Assembly (NCBI RefSeq): GCF_000472965.1
Contig: NZ_AXAU01000014.1
Coordinates: 68,314-132,313 of the forward strand
Reading direction: 5' to 3'
DNA length: 64,000 nt
From: Bradyrhizobium murdochi
Lineage (GTDB): Bacteria > Pseudomonadota > Alphaproteobacteria > Rhizobiales > Xanthobacteraceae
In this document: in pieces, positions 1 through 9,086 of the stretch
Numbering within the stretch: the stretch's first letter is position 1
Layout of the letters: every line of letters starts with the position of its first letter
The notes under the pieces: model-generated
Database searches by the model: none
What the model was told of the DNA's origin: nothing
The model's input: the letters and a program-made list of their open reading frames with translations, nothing else
Program-made: the position numbers and the translations under genes

Positions 1-987
1 GTGAAGCCGCGCGCCAGCCGCAATTTGCGGCGCCAGCGCAGCCGCCAGCCCACGTGTATCGGCGTGCGCCTCGCGGCAGCGCGGCGCGCCGCTGCACGCA
101 ATTGCACGGAGCGCGGGATCGTCGGCCCGTGTGATGAGGTCCGGCGTACGGGGCAGCTCATGTAGCCCCTCCGCCAGCATCATGCGCCACGGCGTCATGC
201 GCAGTGCCGGCGTGCAGCCGGCGAGATGGCGGAGCGCCGAATGGGACAGTTGCCCGAAGGCCGCACCGATCAACGCACCATGCAGATCGAGGCCCGGAGC
301 CGGTGCGGCCATGCCGCGTGCAGGCTCGGCATCCCCCCGCAAAGCTTCAGGCAGCCGCGCGCCGGCGCGGACATGGGCCGCTATGCGCCCTCGCCCGTCT
401 CTGGCTCCGCCTGATGCCAGGAACCATTCGGCGAGCGCGAGCGCGACCCTCACAGCTTCGCTTCGTGCAACAGAGCGGCCTAACTCGGCTCCGTCGGCGC
501 GCACGATCAGTGTGCCCGAAGGATCGCGCTCGATGCGCACGTCCGCCGACGCCGCGGCGAGCGCGCGCTCCTTCCCGTCATCGACTGCAAAGCCAAACTT
601 GGTCGGGAGATCTAAAGAGCTACGGACCAGTGCATGCTCAAGCTCGGTGGCAAGCGAACACGTGTCATCGCCAGCGCTCCAGAACGGCGTGACCAGAATG
701 TTGCGCCGTCGCTCGGTCTCTGGATCGGGGTCGACCAATCCAAGCTGCGCGAGCCCGTCGAGCAGAGCCGGATGTCCTTCATCACTGACGCCACGGATCT
801 GAAGATTGGCGCGGCTGGTGAGGTCGATCAAACCGTTGCCGTAACGTTCGGCGAGGTCCGTTATTCCTGCCGCCTGCCTCGCATCAAGCCGCCCTCCATA
901 CGGACGCACGCGCACGACCAGCCCGTCGCCTGACAGCATCGGCCGCAGCGCGCCCGGGCACCAGCCCTTGATCGCGACCGCGCTCAT
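1..987 (-). CDS. cobG: Precorrin-3B synthase CobG, 3' end beyond the window
   Basis: CobG hydroxylates and ring-modifies precorrin-3A to precorrin-3B in the aerobic cobalamin pathway, using a 4Fe-4S/siroheme-reductase-like fold. Reading the minus strand from the ATG at 987 gives 329 codons with no stop before the window edge, so the C-terminus is missing (family members are about 400-450 residues). The N-terminus begins MSAVAIKGWCPGAL and carries the SRANLQIRG stretch typical of the nitrite/sulfite reductase ferredoxin-like half-domain. A CSGAPRC segment near residue 298 fits part of the Fe-S cysteine set. The start overlaps the cobN stop as ATGA, so translation is probably coupled. It is the fourth gene behind the cobalamin riboswitch at 5741-5925. 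Confidence 0.88.
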   Translation of the reverse strand, partial: MSAVAIKGWCPGALRPMLSGDGLVVRVRPYGGRLDARQAAGITDLAERYGNGLIDLTSRANLQIRGVSDEGHPALLDGLAQLGLVDPDPETERRRNILVTPFWSAGDDTCSLATELEHALVRSSLDLPTKFGFAVDDGKERALAAASADVRIERDPSGTLIVRADGAELGRSVARSEAVRVALALAEWFLASGGARDGRGRIAAHVRAGARLPEALRGDAEPARGMAAPAPGLDLHGALIGAAFGQLSHSALRHLAGCTPALRMTPWRMMLAEGLHELPRTPDLITRADDPALRAIACSGAPRCREAHADTRGLAAALAPQIAAGARLH

Positions 988-3900
988 GAGGCCTCCCGCA
1001 GCGCCGCCGCAATCGAATTGCGGCGCGTCTTCCACAGCGAGACCTCATGCAGTCGGGTAAAGCAGGTTTCCATTACAGCGAGCGCCGTGGGATTTTCGCA
1101 CGCCATGAAGCCGCGGACGTCGTCGTTGCCGAGCGTTGCGTCGTAGTAGAGATCGAACAGATGCGGCGGCACGGCATCCGCAAGATGAGCGAAGGCGGCC
1201 ATGTGCTCCAGCGTCGCGGCGATTTCAGCCGCCCCGCGAAAGCCGTGCCGCTTCATGCCGGCGATCCACTCAGGATTTGCGGCACGCGTGCGGACCACGC
1301 GTGAAATTTCCTCAGTCAGCTCGCGGGCACGTGGCTGATCGGGCCGCGAGGTGTCGAGGTGATAGAGCGAAGGGATGCTCGTGCCCAATCGCGCCGCTGC
1401 GGCCGCGACACCCGCCTCATGGGCGGCATAGTCCGCGGCGAGCAGCAGGTCTGTCTCAGGCAGGTCCTGAGTATGGACAAAGGCGTCGGCGGCGGCGAGC
1501 TTCGCCTCGATGCCAGCGCGGTCGGGCTGCATCGCACCATCGGACGAAAACGCCCAGGACGATGCCGACAACCAAGCCTCGCCGGCCGCCTCCCGCGATT
1601 GCGGCGTGAAGACATCGGGTAGCGATGCAAAGCCGACGCCATATTGTCCGGGACGCGGCCCGAACACGCGCGATGCGCGATGGCGATAGGGATTTTCCTC
1701 GCCTTCGCCTTCGCGCTCGGAGAGCGCTTCGGCTGCTGCCTCGAACAATTGAGCGAGACCGGAGAACACGTCGCGAAACAGCCCGGACACGCGAAGCGTG
1801 ACGTCGATGCGGGGCCGGCCGAGCTCGGCCGGCGCGATGATGTCGTAACCCGTCACGCGTCCCGAACCATGATCCCAGCGCGGCGCAATGCCGGCGAGAT
1901 GCAGGGCCATCGCAAAATCCTCGCCTGCGGTGCGCATAGTCGAAGAGCCCCAGAGATCGACCACGAGCCCCTCCGGCCAGTCACCGTGATCCTGCAAGTG
2001 ACGGCGCAGCAATTCCTCCGCGAGTTTGATGCCTTGCGCATGCGCCGACGGCGTCGGCACGGCACGAGGATCGATGGCAAACAGATTGCGTCCGGTAGGC
2101 AATACGTCCTGACGCCCGCGATAGGGCGAGCCCGCCGGCCCCGGTGTGACGTGCCGGCCCGCGAGTGCGTCGAGCAGCGAGCCCTTCTCCGCCTCTCCGC
2201 AATCGCCGCGACCGAACACATGCAGCCCGTCGCCGAACTGGCTTTCCTTGATATCGCAGACAAAGCGATCGATCCGCGGAATCGCTTCCGCCGGGGCGGC
2301 CGATGCAGTGAGGCCCAGATCGTCATCCAGACCGGCGGCCCGGGCCTCATCGCGGATTGCCGCAATCAGGCGCTGGCGACGCGCGGGATCGAGGCCGTCG
2401 GCCGTCGAATATTCGTCGAGCAGTCGCTCGAGCCGGCGTAGGCCCTCGGGCACCACGGCCTTCGCCAACGGCGGCGGTAGATGCCCGATGGTGACGGCGC
2501 CGATTCGCCGCTTGGCCTGCGCCGCTTCGCCGGGATCATTGACGATAAAAGGATAGATCACCGGCAGATCGTCGATCAGCGCTTCCGGCCAGCAGGAGGA
2601 CGACAGCGCGACGGACTTGCCGGGCAGCCATTCGAGCGTGCCATGCGCGCCCATGTGGACGACAGCGTCGATCGCCTCGCGCCGGAGCCACAGATGGAAG
2701 GCAACATAGGCGTGACAAGGCGTGCGAGAGAGATCGTGATAGTCCACGTCGCGATGCCCAACCTCACCTCGTTCCGGCTGGACTGCGATGATCGCCTTAC
2801 CGCATCGAATAGCAGAGAAACGAAGTTCGCCGGATTTGCAGTTTGGATCATCTTCCGGTGCGCCCCAAGCGCGCGCGAGGTCATCCTGCAACTGGCGTGG
2901 AAGGCGGGATAGCTCCGTGCGATATTCGGCGACGCTCCACGTCAGTTGCCCTCGCATCAGAACATCGCCAAGCGACGTGGCCATCCCGACATCAAAACCA
3001 GCTCGGCCAAGATCGGACAGCAACGCTTCGACAGAGGCGAGCGCGTCGAGTCCAACCGCATGCGCGATCTGGTGCGGACGGCCCGGATAATTCGAGAGCA
3101 CGATTGCCAGCCGCTTCTCGCCGGCCGACTTGTCAGCAAGTTGTCGCCAGGCCGCGACCCGCGCGGCAACAGCGCTCACGCGTTCGTGCTCGGCTCTATG
3201 CGCAAGATGGGTGAATTGCAGATAGGGATCGCACTCGCTCGCCGACTTGAAACTCACCACGCCCGCGAACAGCCGGCCGTCAACCTCGGGCAATACCACA
3301 TGCATTGCGAGGTCTCCCGGCGAGAGGCCGCGCAGCGACTCCGCCCAGACGTCGCGCCGCGCCGTGGACAGCGCGACCTGAAACACGGGGCACGACGCAG
3401 CATCGAACGGCGTCGTGCCGTCCTCGCCGACCGCAGAAAACGCAGTCGCATTGACAATGGCGGCCGGCGCGCGCCGCGCGAAATGCGCACGCAGCCAATC
3501 CGCAACGCCCGGCGCCTTCAGCGAGGTGATGAACACGCCGAAGGCATCAAAGCCCTTCTGCCGCAACGCTACGATCAGGGCGTCGACCGGATCCGTGTCG
3601 GCGGCCGTAAGATAGGACCGATAGAACGTAACCACCGCGCTGGGCCGCCCATCGGCGGTCGGCGCAGCCACGACACCACGCCCGGGGTCATAGAACCCGA
3701 TCTCGGGAATATCGATCGCTCCGACAACAGGTCCCGCATAGAGTCCAGATGCGAGCGCGAGCTGCGCGATCGCTGCCTGCGCCGCAACCGGCCCGCCCTT
3801 GTCGCAGAGCACCTTGAGCCGCCGGAGCGTCGAAACCGGCAATGTGGAGAACGCGTCCAGTCGCAGATCGTCACGACCGTCCGCCGGCAGCACGGCCAGC

Positions 3901-4229
3901 GCGATGCCGCGATCCCTGGCGAGCTGATGCAGCGCCGTGAGCCCATACGACCAGTAGGACTCGCCGCCGATCAGGCGCACGAGGATGCCGCGTGCTTGCG
4001 ACAGCGTTCGCTCGACATAGGTGTCGACCGACAGAGGATGACGCAGCTCGGCAAGATTGGCGAGCCTCAGCGACGGCAGGCTGGCCCGCCCTCGCCACCA
4101 GCCCGACGCGAAGGCGGCAAGATCGCTATCCGAAAACGAAAGCACCACGAGATCGGCCGGATCCTGGCCGATGTCCCGTGGCGTCGCGGTCTCCTCCAGA
4201 CCACGGCTCTCGCGGAAGACGACGTGCAT
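984..4229 (-). CDS. cobN: Cobaltochelatase subunit CobN
   Basis: Large subunit of the ATP-dependent aerobic cobaltochelatase, which inserts cobalt into hydrogenobyrinic acid a,c-diamide together with CobS and CobT (neither chelatase subunit is in this window). The 1081-residue protein opens MHVVFRESRGLEE and contains the conserved MGAHGTLEWLPGK block around residues 525-540 and the DLWGSSTMRTAGED segment in the C-terminal half, both characteristic of the CobN/BchH family. It is shorter than the roughly 1275-residue P. denitrificans enzyme but has both ends and no internal break. It overlaps cobG at its 3' end (ATGA), and its ATG adjoins the cobW stop, consistent with one transcript under the B12 riboswitch. 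Confidence 0.95.
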   Translation of the reverse strand: MHVVFRESRGLEETATPRDIGQDPADLVVLSFSDSDLAAFASGWWRGRASLPSLRLANLAELRHPLSVDTYVERTLSQARGILVRLIGGESYWSYGLTALHQLARDRGIALAVLPADGRDDLRLDAFSTLPVSTLRRLKVLCDKGGPVAAQAAIAQLALASGLYAGPVVGAIDIPEIGFYDPGRGVVAAPTADGRPSAVVTFYRSYLTAADTDPVDALIVALRQKGFDAFGVFITSLKAPGVADWLRAHFARRAPAAIVNATAFSAVGEDGTTPFDAASCPVFQVALSTARRDVWAESLRGLSPGDLAMHVVLPEVDGRLFAGVVSFKSASECDPYLQFTHLAHRAEHERVSAVAARVAAWRQLADKSAGEKRLAIVLSNYPGRPHQIAHAVGLDALASVEALLSDLGRAGFDVGMATSLGDVLMRGQLTWSVAEYRTELSRLPRQLQDDLARAWGAPEDDPNCKSGELRFSAIRCGKAIIAVQPERGEVGHRDVDYHDLSRTPCHAYVAFHLWLRREAIDAVVHMGAHGTLEWLPGKSVALSSSCWPEALIDDLPVIYPFIVNDPGEAAQAKRRIGAVTIGHLPPPLAKAVVPEGLRRLERLLDEYSTADGLDPARRQRLIAAIRDEARAAGLDDDLGLTASAAPAEAIPRIDRFVCDIKESQFGDGLHVFGRGDCGEAEKGSLLDALAGRHVTPGPAGSPYRGRQDVLPTGRNLFAIDPRAVPTPSAHAQGIKLAEELLRRHLQDHGDWPEGLVVDLWGSSTMRTAGEDFAMALHLAGIAPRWDHGSGRVTGYDIIAPAELGRPRIDVTLRVSGLFRDVFSGLAQLFEAAAEALSEREGEGEENPYRHRASRVFGPRPGQYGVGFASLPDVFTPQSREAAGEAWLSASSWAFSSDGAMQPDRAGIEAKLAAADAFVHTQDLPETDLLLAADYAAHEAGVAAAAARLGTSIPSLYHLDTSRPDQPRARELTEEISRVVRTRAANPEWIAGMKRHGFRGAAEIAATLEHMAAFAHLADAVPPHLFDLYYDATLGNDDVRGFMACENPTALAVMETCFTRLHEVSLWKTRRNSIAAALREAS

Positions 4230-5263
4230 CAGATGCCAAGTCCCGTCCTGATCGCGGCCTCATCGATATCGCCGTGCTCACCGATCACGACCAGCTTTGA
4301 CTGCCGTGGCTTAGCGCCCCAGGGCCTGTCGAACTGATGCCGCACGCGCGCGCCGACCGATTGCAGCAACAACCGCATAGGCTTGCCTTCAACGGCGACA
4401 TAGCCCTTGGCGCGCAGCACATTCTGGTCACGCGCCAGCCGCTGGACCGATGCAATGAGCGCATCGATATCGGTGATTTCCGGAAGATCGATGACGACAG
4501 AGGTAAAGTCATTGTGCTCGTGCTCGTCCTCGCCGTCATGATGCGACGGGCGCGCGGCGAGATCATCTTCCGCCGCCGCTTCAAGACCCAGGATCACGCG
4601 CGCATCGACCGCGCCGTCCACGACGGGCAGCATCGGCACGCGGCGCGGCATTTCGGCCTCGATCGCCGCCTTCGCTGCTTCAAGGCCGGCCGAGCCGGCA
4701 AGGTCCGCCTTGGTCAGCAGCACGATATCGGCGCAGGCGATCTGGTCCTCGAACACTTCCGACAGCGGCGTCTCGTGATCGAGATTGTCATCGGCCGCAC
4801 GCTGCGCTTCCACCGCGTCTAGATCCGGCGCGAAGCGGCCTGCGGCTACCGCCTCGGCGTCGGCCAGCGCGATCACGCCGTCGACCGTGATCCGCGACCG
4901 GATCTCCGGCCAGTCGAACGCCTTGAGCAGCGGTTTTGGCAAGGCCAATCCGGATGTCTCGATCAAAATATGATCCGGCTTCACGTTGCGTGCGAGCAAC
5001 TGCTCCATGGCCGGAATGAAATCGTCGGCCACGGTGCAGCAGATGCAGCCATTGGCGAGCTCGACGATGTTTTCGGCCGGACAGTTAGCATCGGCGCAGG
5101 ACTTCAGGATTTCACCATCGACGCCCTCGCTGCCGAACTCGTTGACGAGCACGGCAAGCTTCTTTCCATTGGCATTGGTAATCAGATGCTGGATCAGCGT
5201 CGTCTTGCCCGATCCGAGAAAGCCGGTGACGACGGTGACGGGGACTTTTGCGAGCGAGTTCAT
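4229..5263 (-). CDS. cobW: CobW family GTP-binding metallochaperone
   Basis: G3E-family P-loop GTPase thought to deliver metal ions, here plausibly cobalt for the CobN chelatase. Residues 14-21 form the Walker A motif GFLGSGKT. Cys73, Cys75 and Cys76 make the CxCC metal-binding motif (NGCICCT). A histidine/acid-rich stretch (HHDGEDEHEH, about residues 241-250) lies before the CobW C-terminal domain. Length (344 residues) is normal. The start overlaps the stop of the upstream 2Fe-2S protein by ATGA, and the gene abuts cobN, so the four minus-strand genes appear to be one operon. Confidence 0.95.
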   Translation of the reverse strand: MNSLAKVPVTVVTGFLGSGKTTLIQHLITNANGKKLAVLVNEFGSEGVDGEILKSCADANCPAENIVELANGCICCTVADDFIPAMEQLLARNVKPDHILIETSGLALPKPLLKAFDWPEIRSRITVDGVIALADAEAVAAGRFAPDLDAVEAQRAADDNLDHETPLSEVFEDQIACADIVLLTKADLAGSAGLEAAKAAIEAEMPRRVPMLPVVDGAVDARVILGLEAAAEDDLAARPSHHDGEDEHEHNDFTSVVIDLPEITDIDALIASVQRLARDQNVLRAKGYVAVEGKPMRLLLQSVGARVRHQFDRPWGAKPRQSKLVVIGEHGDIDEAAIRTGLGI

Positions 5264-5634
5264 TCAGCGGCCTCCGGCACGACGGCAATGGGTGGAATGC
5301 GGGCGAGCGATTGCTTGCGAAAGATCTCCGGACGGCTGCGCCACGGCACGATGCCGTCGGACGCAGCCGCATAGGCTGACGCGCCGGCGATCACATCGCG
5401 GACATTGGCATCGGACAGGCGGCCGTAGACATAGGACCATCGTCCCGGCGCGCTGAGCGCGACCGAGCAGCCCTGACTGCACGCGGACAGGCATTCGACC
5501 GGAACTACGCTGACGCCATCAGGCACACCGGCATCGAGAATGGCGGCATGCAGGCGCTTACCGGGCGTGATCTCGCCCTCGCCGAGCGTCTGACCGGCAC
5601 GGCAGGTAATGCAGACGTGAAGTGTGACAGTCAT
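5260..5634 (-). CDS. DUF1636-type 2Fe-2S ferredoxin-like protein of the B12 operon
   Basis: A 124-residue protein and the first gene behind the cobalamin riboswitch. It has five cysteines at positions 8, 11, 48, 52 and 56 (CxxC, then CLSACSQGC), a pattern like thioredoxin-fold 2Fe-2S ferredoxins and matching the DUF1636 family found in B12 loci. No function is established to my knowledge; delivery of electrons to the cobalt-reduction step before adenosylation, or to CobG, is a reasonable inference from position. The ATG at 5634 is chosen because the longer open frame upstream runs through the riboswitch and is not protein-like. The stop overlaps the cobW start as ATGA. Confidence 0.85.
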   Translation of the reverse strand: MTVTLHVCITCRAGQTLGEGEITPGKRLHAAILDAGVPDGVSVVPVECLSACSQGCSVALSAPGRWSYVYGRLSDANVRDVIAGASAYAAASDGIVPWRSRPEIFRKQSLARIPPIAVVPEAAE

Positions 5635-5740
5635 CGCCCCTTCCAGGATAGACAGCGGGAGCGATGAGGTGCGCGAATCCATCCGAAGGAAGGCTCGCTT
5701 CCCCGTCGCGGAACACCCCGTCCGCCGGTCTAAAACGTTG

Positions 5741-5925
5741 CGCTGGCAGGTCTCCCGGCTTGCGGAGCAGGATTTTTTCCTTCGATGCCCGCCTTCCCGA
5801 CCCCGTTCGGGGCAGTGGCTTCGGGCATCTCTCCGGTCACGGTCGCGGGGGCGGCTGCTCTTCGAGCCCAAATCTCTCGATTTAGGCCCTATCGCATTCC
5901 CTCTTCGCCTGTCGTAGGACAGGAA
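5741..5925 (-). promoter_or_regulatory. Cobalamin riboswitch
   Basis: Read on the minus strand, this stretch has the ordered landmarks of the cobalamin aptamer: GAGGGAATGCG near the 5' side, the core AGCCGCCCCCGCGACCGTGA, the B12 box GCCACTG, then GGGAAGGCGGGC, and the closing GCAAGCCGGGAGACC element near 5743-5760. It lies about 110 bases upstream of the 2Fe-2S protein gene and so should repress that gene, cobW, cobN and cobG when adenosylcobalamin is abundant. The rest of the 5635-5985 intergenic space holds the leader to the first gene and the promoter side of cobO. The opposite-strand cobO leader shows no second aptamer. Exact ends are approximate. Confidence 0.93.
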
Positions 5926-5985
5926 CCAACGCAGGCCCACCATTTGCCTATCCCTGCGACTTGTCAAGCCGAAGGAACACGTCAG

Positions 5986-6642
5986 ATGATGTCTGAACAG
6001 GATGCCGCCGAGGACGAGAATGTCGTCGCCTCCGAGGCTTCGGTGGACACCCGCCATGCAACGAAAATGGCCAAGAAGAAGATCGCCCGTGACAAGATCA
6101 TGGCGACCAAGAGCGGCGAGAAGGGACTGATCATCGTCCATACCGGCGCGGGTAAGGGAAAATCATCCTCCGCCTTCGGCATGATCGTCCGCTGTGTCGC
6201 ACATGGCTTTCAATGCGCGGTCGTGCAGTTCATCAAGGGCGCCTGGGACACCGGCGAGCGCCGCCTGCTCACCGGGCATTTCGGCGATCTCTGCCAGTTC
6301 CATGCGATGGGCGAGGGCTTTACCTGGGAAACCCAGGACCGCGCCCGCGATATCGTCGCCGCAAAGGCAGGCTGGGACAAGGCGAAGCAACTGATTCTGG
6401 ATTCCCGCTTGCGCATGGTCGTGCTCGACGAGATCAACATCGCGCTTCGATATGACTACCTGGACATCGCTGAGGTCGTCGATTTCCTGAAGACCTCCAA
6501 GCCGCCGATGACGCATGTCGTTCTCACCGGACGCAATGCCAAGGAGGAGTTGATCGAGATCGCCGACCTCGTCACCGAGATGACACTGGTGAAACATCCG
6601 TTCCGTTCTGGCGTCAAGGCGCAGCCGGGCGTCGAGTTCTAA
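5986..6642 (+). CDS. cobO: Cob(I)yrinic acid a,c-diamide adenosyltransferase
   Basis: CobO/BtuR transfers the 5'-deoxyadenosyl group of ATP to reduced cobalt in corrinoids. The 218-residue product has a P-loop at residues 54-60 (GAGKGKS), followed by the family block VVQFIKGAWDTGERR and the VLDEINIALRYDY acidic motif. The first ATG of an ATGATG pair at 5986 is chosen because an AAGGA sequence ends 10 bases upstream; 5989 is possible. It is transcribed divergently from the riboswitch-controlled operon, and cobQ follows after 4 bases, so cobO-cobQ are probably co-transcribed. Confidence 0.95.
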   Translation: MMSEQDAAEDENVVASEASVDTRHATKMAKKKIARDKIMATKSGEKGLIIVHTGAGKGKSSSAFGMIVRCVAHGFQCAVVQFIKGAWDTGERRLLTGHFGDLCQFHAMGEGFTWETQDRARDIVAAKAGWDKAKQLILDSRLRMVVLDEINIALRYDYLDIAEVVDFLKTSKPPMTHVVLTGRNAKEELIEIADLVTEMTLVKHPFRSGVKAQPGVEF

Positions 6643-6646
6643 TTCG

Positions 6647-8095
6647 ATGGCGCGCGCATTGATGATCCAGGGAGCCGGCTCGGACGTGGGCAAATCGCTC
6701 ATCGTCGCGGGTCTCGCGCGTGCCGCCAAGCGACGGGGCTATCGCGTGCTCCCATTCAAGCCGCAGAACATGTCGAACAATGCAGCCGTGACTGTCGATG
6801 GCGGCGAGATCGGCCGCGCGCAGGCGTTGCAGGCGTTGGCCGCCGGCGTCGAGCCGCATACCGATATGAACCCGGTCCTCTTGAAGCCGGAAACCGATGT
6901 CGGCGCCCAGATCATCGTGCATGGCAAGCGCATCGCCACGGCCCGGGCGCGCGAATACGCGTCCCTGAAGCCGTCGCTGATGGATGCGGTGCTGGAGAGC
7001 TTTGCGCGGCTGAAAGATCGCGCCGATCTCGTGCTCGTCGAAGGCGCCGGCAGCCCGGCCGAAGTGAACTTGCGCAAATCAGACATCGCCAATATGGGCT
7101 TTGCCCGGAGAGCCGACGTTCCCGTGGTGCTGATTGGCGATATCGACCGCGGCGGCGTCATCGCGCAGCTCGTCGGCATCAAGACCGTGATCGACGCGGA
7201 CGATGCCGCGATGGTCCAGGGTTTTCTGATCAACAAATTCCGCGGCGATCCCACGCTGTTTGACGACGGCTATCGGCTGATCGAAGCCCGGACATCCTGG
7301 CGCGGCTTTGGGGTTCTGCCCTACTTCACCCGGGCCGGCGAACTGCCGGCCGAAGATGCGCTAGGGCTCGGTGAGGCGCGAAAACCCGGTCAATGCAAGA
7401 TCGCGTTTCTCGCGCTGTCGCGGATCGCCAATTTCGATGATCTCGATCCGCTCAAGCTCGAGCCCGGCGTCGACCTCGTGATGGTCCGCCCCGGAGAGGC
7501 CATTCCCGGCGACGTCAGGCTCGTGATCATTCCCGGCTCAAAATCGACGCGCGGCGATCTTGCCTTCCTGCGCGCGCAGGGCTGGGACATCGATCTGCTT
7601 GCGCATCACCGCCGCGGCGGCCACGTGCTCGGCGTCTGCGGCGGCTACCAGATGCTTGGGCGGAGCGTGGCCGATCCAGAAGGGATCGAGGGCCCGGCTG
7701 GCGAAACGCCAGGCCTCGGCCTTCTGAACGTGACGACGGTGATGACGGAGCAGAAGACGCTCAACCGCGTGACCGCGCAGCACGCGGAAACGAGGCACCC
7801 AATCGACGCCTACGAGATTCATATCGGTCAGACGGACGGGCCGGACCGTGCACGTCCATTCGCTCTGCTTCATGGCGCGCCGGAAGGCGCGGTCTCAAGC
7901 GACGGACGTGTCTGCGGCAGCTATCTGCACGGCCTGTTTGCGTCCGACAGTTTCCGCAGCTCGTTTCTCGGGCAATTGGATATTCCGGTTGCCGACCAGC
8001 GGTATCATGGACGGGTGGAGAGCGCGCTCGATGCGCTGGCCGATCACATCGAGGCCCATCTCGATGTCGAAGGGCTGCTCGCGCTCGCACGTTGA
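6647..8095 (+). CDS. cobQ: Adenosylcobyric acid synthase (glutamine-hydrolysing)
   Basis: CobQ amidates four peripheral carboxylates of adenosylcobyrinic acid a,c-diamide using glutamine and ATP. The 482-residue protein has the N-terminal dethiobiotin-synthetase-like P-loop (QGAGSDVGKS) and the invariant PFKPQNMSNNA block. The C-terminal type-I-like glutamine amidotransferase domain has the nucleophile region HVLGVCGGYQMLG and the histidine motif SYLHGLF. Length and both domains are complete. It lies 4 bases after cobO and converges on cobC, leaving only 10 bases between the two stops. Confidence 0.96.
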   Translation: MARALMIQGAGSDVGKSLIVAGLARAAKRRGYRVLPFKPQNMSNNAAVTVDGGEIGRAQALQALAAGVEPHTDMNPVLLKPETDVGAQIIVHGKRIATARAREYASLKPSLMDAVLESFARLKDRADLVLVEGAGSPAEVNLRKSDIANMGFARRADVPVVLIGDIDRGGVIAQLVGIKTVIDADDAAMVQGFLINKFRGDPTLFDDGYRLIEARTSWRGFGVLPYFTRAGELPAEDALGLGEARKPGQCKIAFLALSRIANFDDLDPLKLEPGVDLVMVRPGEAIPGDVRLVIIPGSKSTRGDLAFLRAQGWDIDLLAHHRRGGHVLGVCGGYQMLGRSVADPEGIEGPAGETPGLGLLNVTTVMTEQKTLNRVTAQHAETRHPIDAYEIHIGQTDGPDRARPFALLHGAPEGAVSSDGRVCGSYLHGLFASDSFRSSFLGQLDIPVADQRYHGRVESALDALADHIEAHLDVEGLLALAR

Positions 8096-8105
8096 GCGCC
8101 AAACG

Positions 8106-9086
8106 TCAGCGCGATAGAGCCTCGGCCAGCCGCGCCCATTCCGACTCATCGCCCGGCAACCCCAGCCGCAACCAGCCCGGCCTTTGCTCGAAGATCCGTG
8201 ACCAGATGCGCGCACCGGCCAGCCGCGCCTGCGCGGCGCGCCCGTCGCCGGTCTCGTATAGACGGAACAGCGGCGTGCCACCGACAAGGCTCCACCCCTG
8301 CGATTTCACGGCGGCATCGAGCCGCAGGCAATCGGCTTCCAGACGGGTCGCGGTCGCCCTGGCCCAATCGCGATCGCGCAAGGCGCGCCCTCCGACCGCA
8401 ATCGCGGCACCGGACACCGGCCACGGGCCCGCCATTGCCGATAGCGCGGCGATGTCCCCTTCCGCGCCGAGCACAAAGCCAAGGCGCAACCCCGCGAGGC
8501 CATAGAACTTTCCGAACGAGCGCAGAGTCAGGAGACCAGGTCGTCCCGCCTCCGCCGCCAGCGATAGCTCTGGCATGGCGTCGGCAAAGCTTTCGTCGAT
8601 GACGAGACGACCGACGCGCGGCAAGAGCGCGAGCAACTCAGCCTTGTCATAGCGGCGCCCGTCGGGATTGTTGGGATTGACGGCCACGGCAAGATCGGCG
8701 CGCGCCAACGCGTCAAGACTGGCGACTTCGGCAACATCCCAGCCGGCGGCCGACAAGACAACGGCGTATTCATTGTACGTCGGCGCGAGTACGCGCGCTC
8801 GTCCGCACGGAGCAAGCCGCGGCAGGAGCTGGATCGCGGCCTGCGCGCCGCCCATCGCCAGAATCGGCGCCTTGGTCGCATAGGCCTGCCGTGCGGCTTC
8901 ATGTAGCGATTCAAGATCTGATCGCGATGGCAAGGCGTTCCAGAAATGCGGCTCGATCTCGCCGACCGGATAGGGCTGACGATTGATGCCGGTCGACAGA
9001 TCAATCCAGTCCTGCATGCGTCCACCGAAGCGTTGGACGGCCTGATCGAGATTGCCACCATGCTCGCGCATCGCCGCCCTGGTCAT
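8106..9086 (-). CDS. cobC: Threonine-phosphate decarboxylase CobC (PLP aminotransferase fold)
   Basis: Makes (R)-1-amino-2-propanol O-2-phosphate, the linker of the nucleotide loop, by decarboxylating L-threonine phosphate (cobC in P. denitrificans naming, cobD in Salmonella naming). The 326-residue protein starts MTRAAMREHGGNLD. Its fold-type-I features are NPNNPDG (residues 137-143), the PLP-ring aspartate in VIDESFAD (Asp164), and the Schiff-base lysine in SFGKFYGLAGLRLGF (Lys193). The ATG overlaps the cobD stop (ATGA), indicating coupling. Confidence 0.93.
   Translation of the reverse strand: MTRAAMREHGGNLDQAVQRFGGRMQDWIDLSTGINRQPYPVGEIEPHFWNALPSRSDLESLHEAARQAYATKAPILAMGGAQAAIQLLPRLAPCGRARVLAPTYNEYAVVLSAAGWDVAEVASLDALARADLAVAVNPNNPDGRRYDKAELLALLPRVGRLVIDESFADAMPELSLAAEAGRPGLLTLRSFGKFYGLAGLRLGFVLGAEGDIAALSAMAGPWPVSGAAIAVGGRALRDRDWARATATRLEADCLRLDAAVKSQGWSLVGGTPLFRLYETGDGRAAQARLAGARIWSRIFEQRPGWLRLGLPGDESEWARLAEALSR

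Noticed and set aside
2946..4337. 463-codon open frame on the plus strand
   Set aside because: It lies fully antisense to cobN, is rich in Arg/Gln/His without family resemblance, and is typical of shadow frames in high-GC DNA.
8096..8105. Terminator between the convergent cobQ and cobC genes
   Set aside because: Only 10 bases separate the stop codons and no hairpin plus T-run is visible there.
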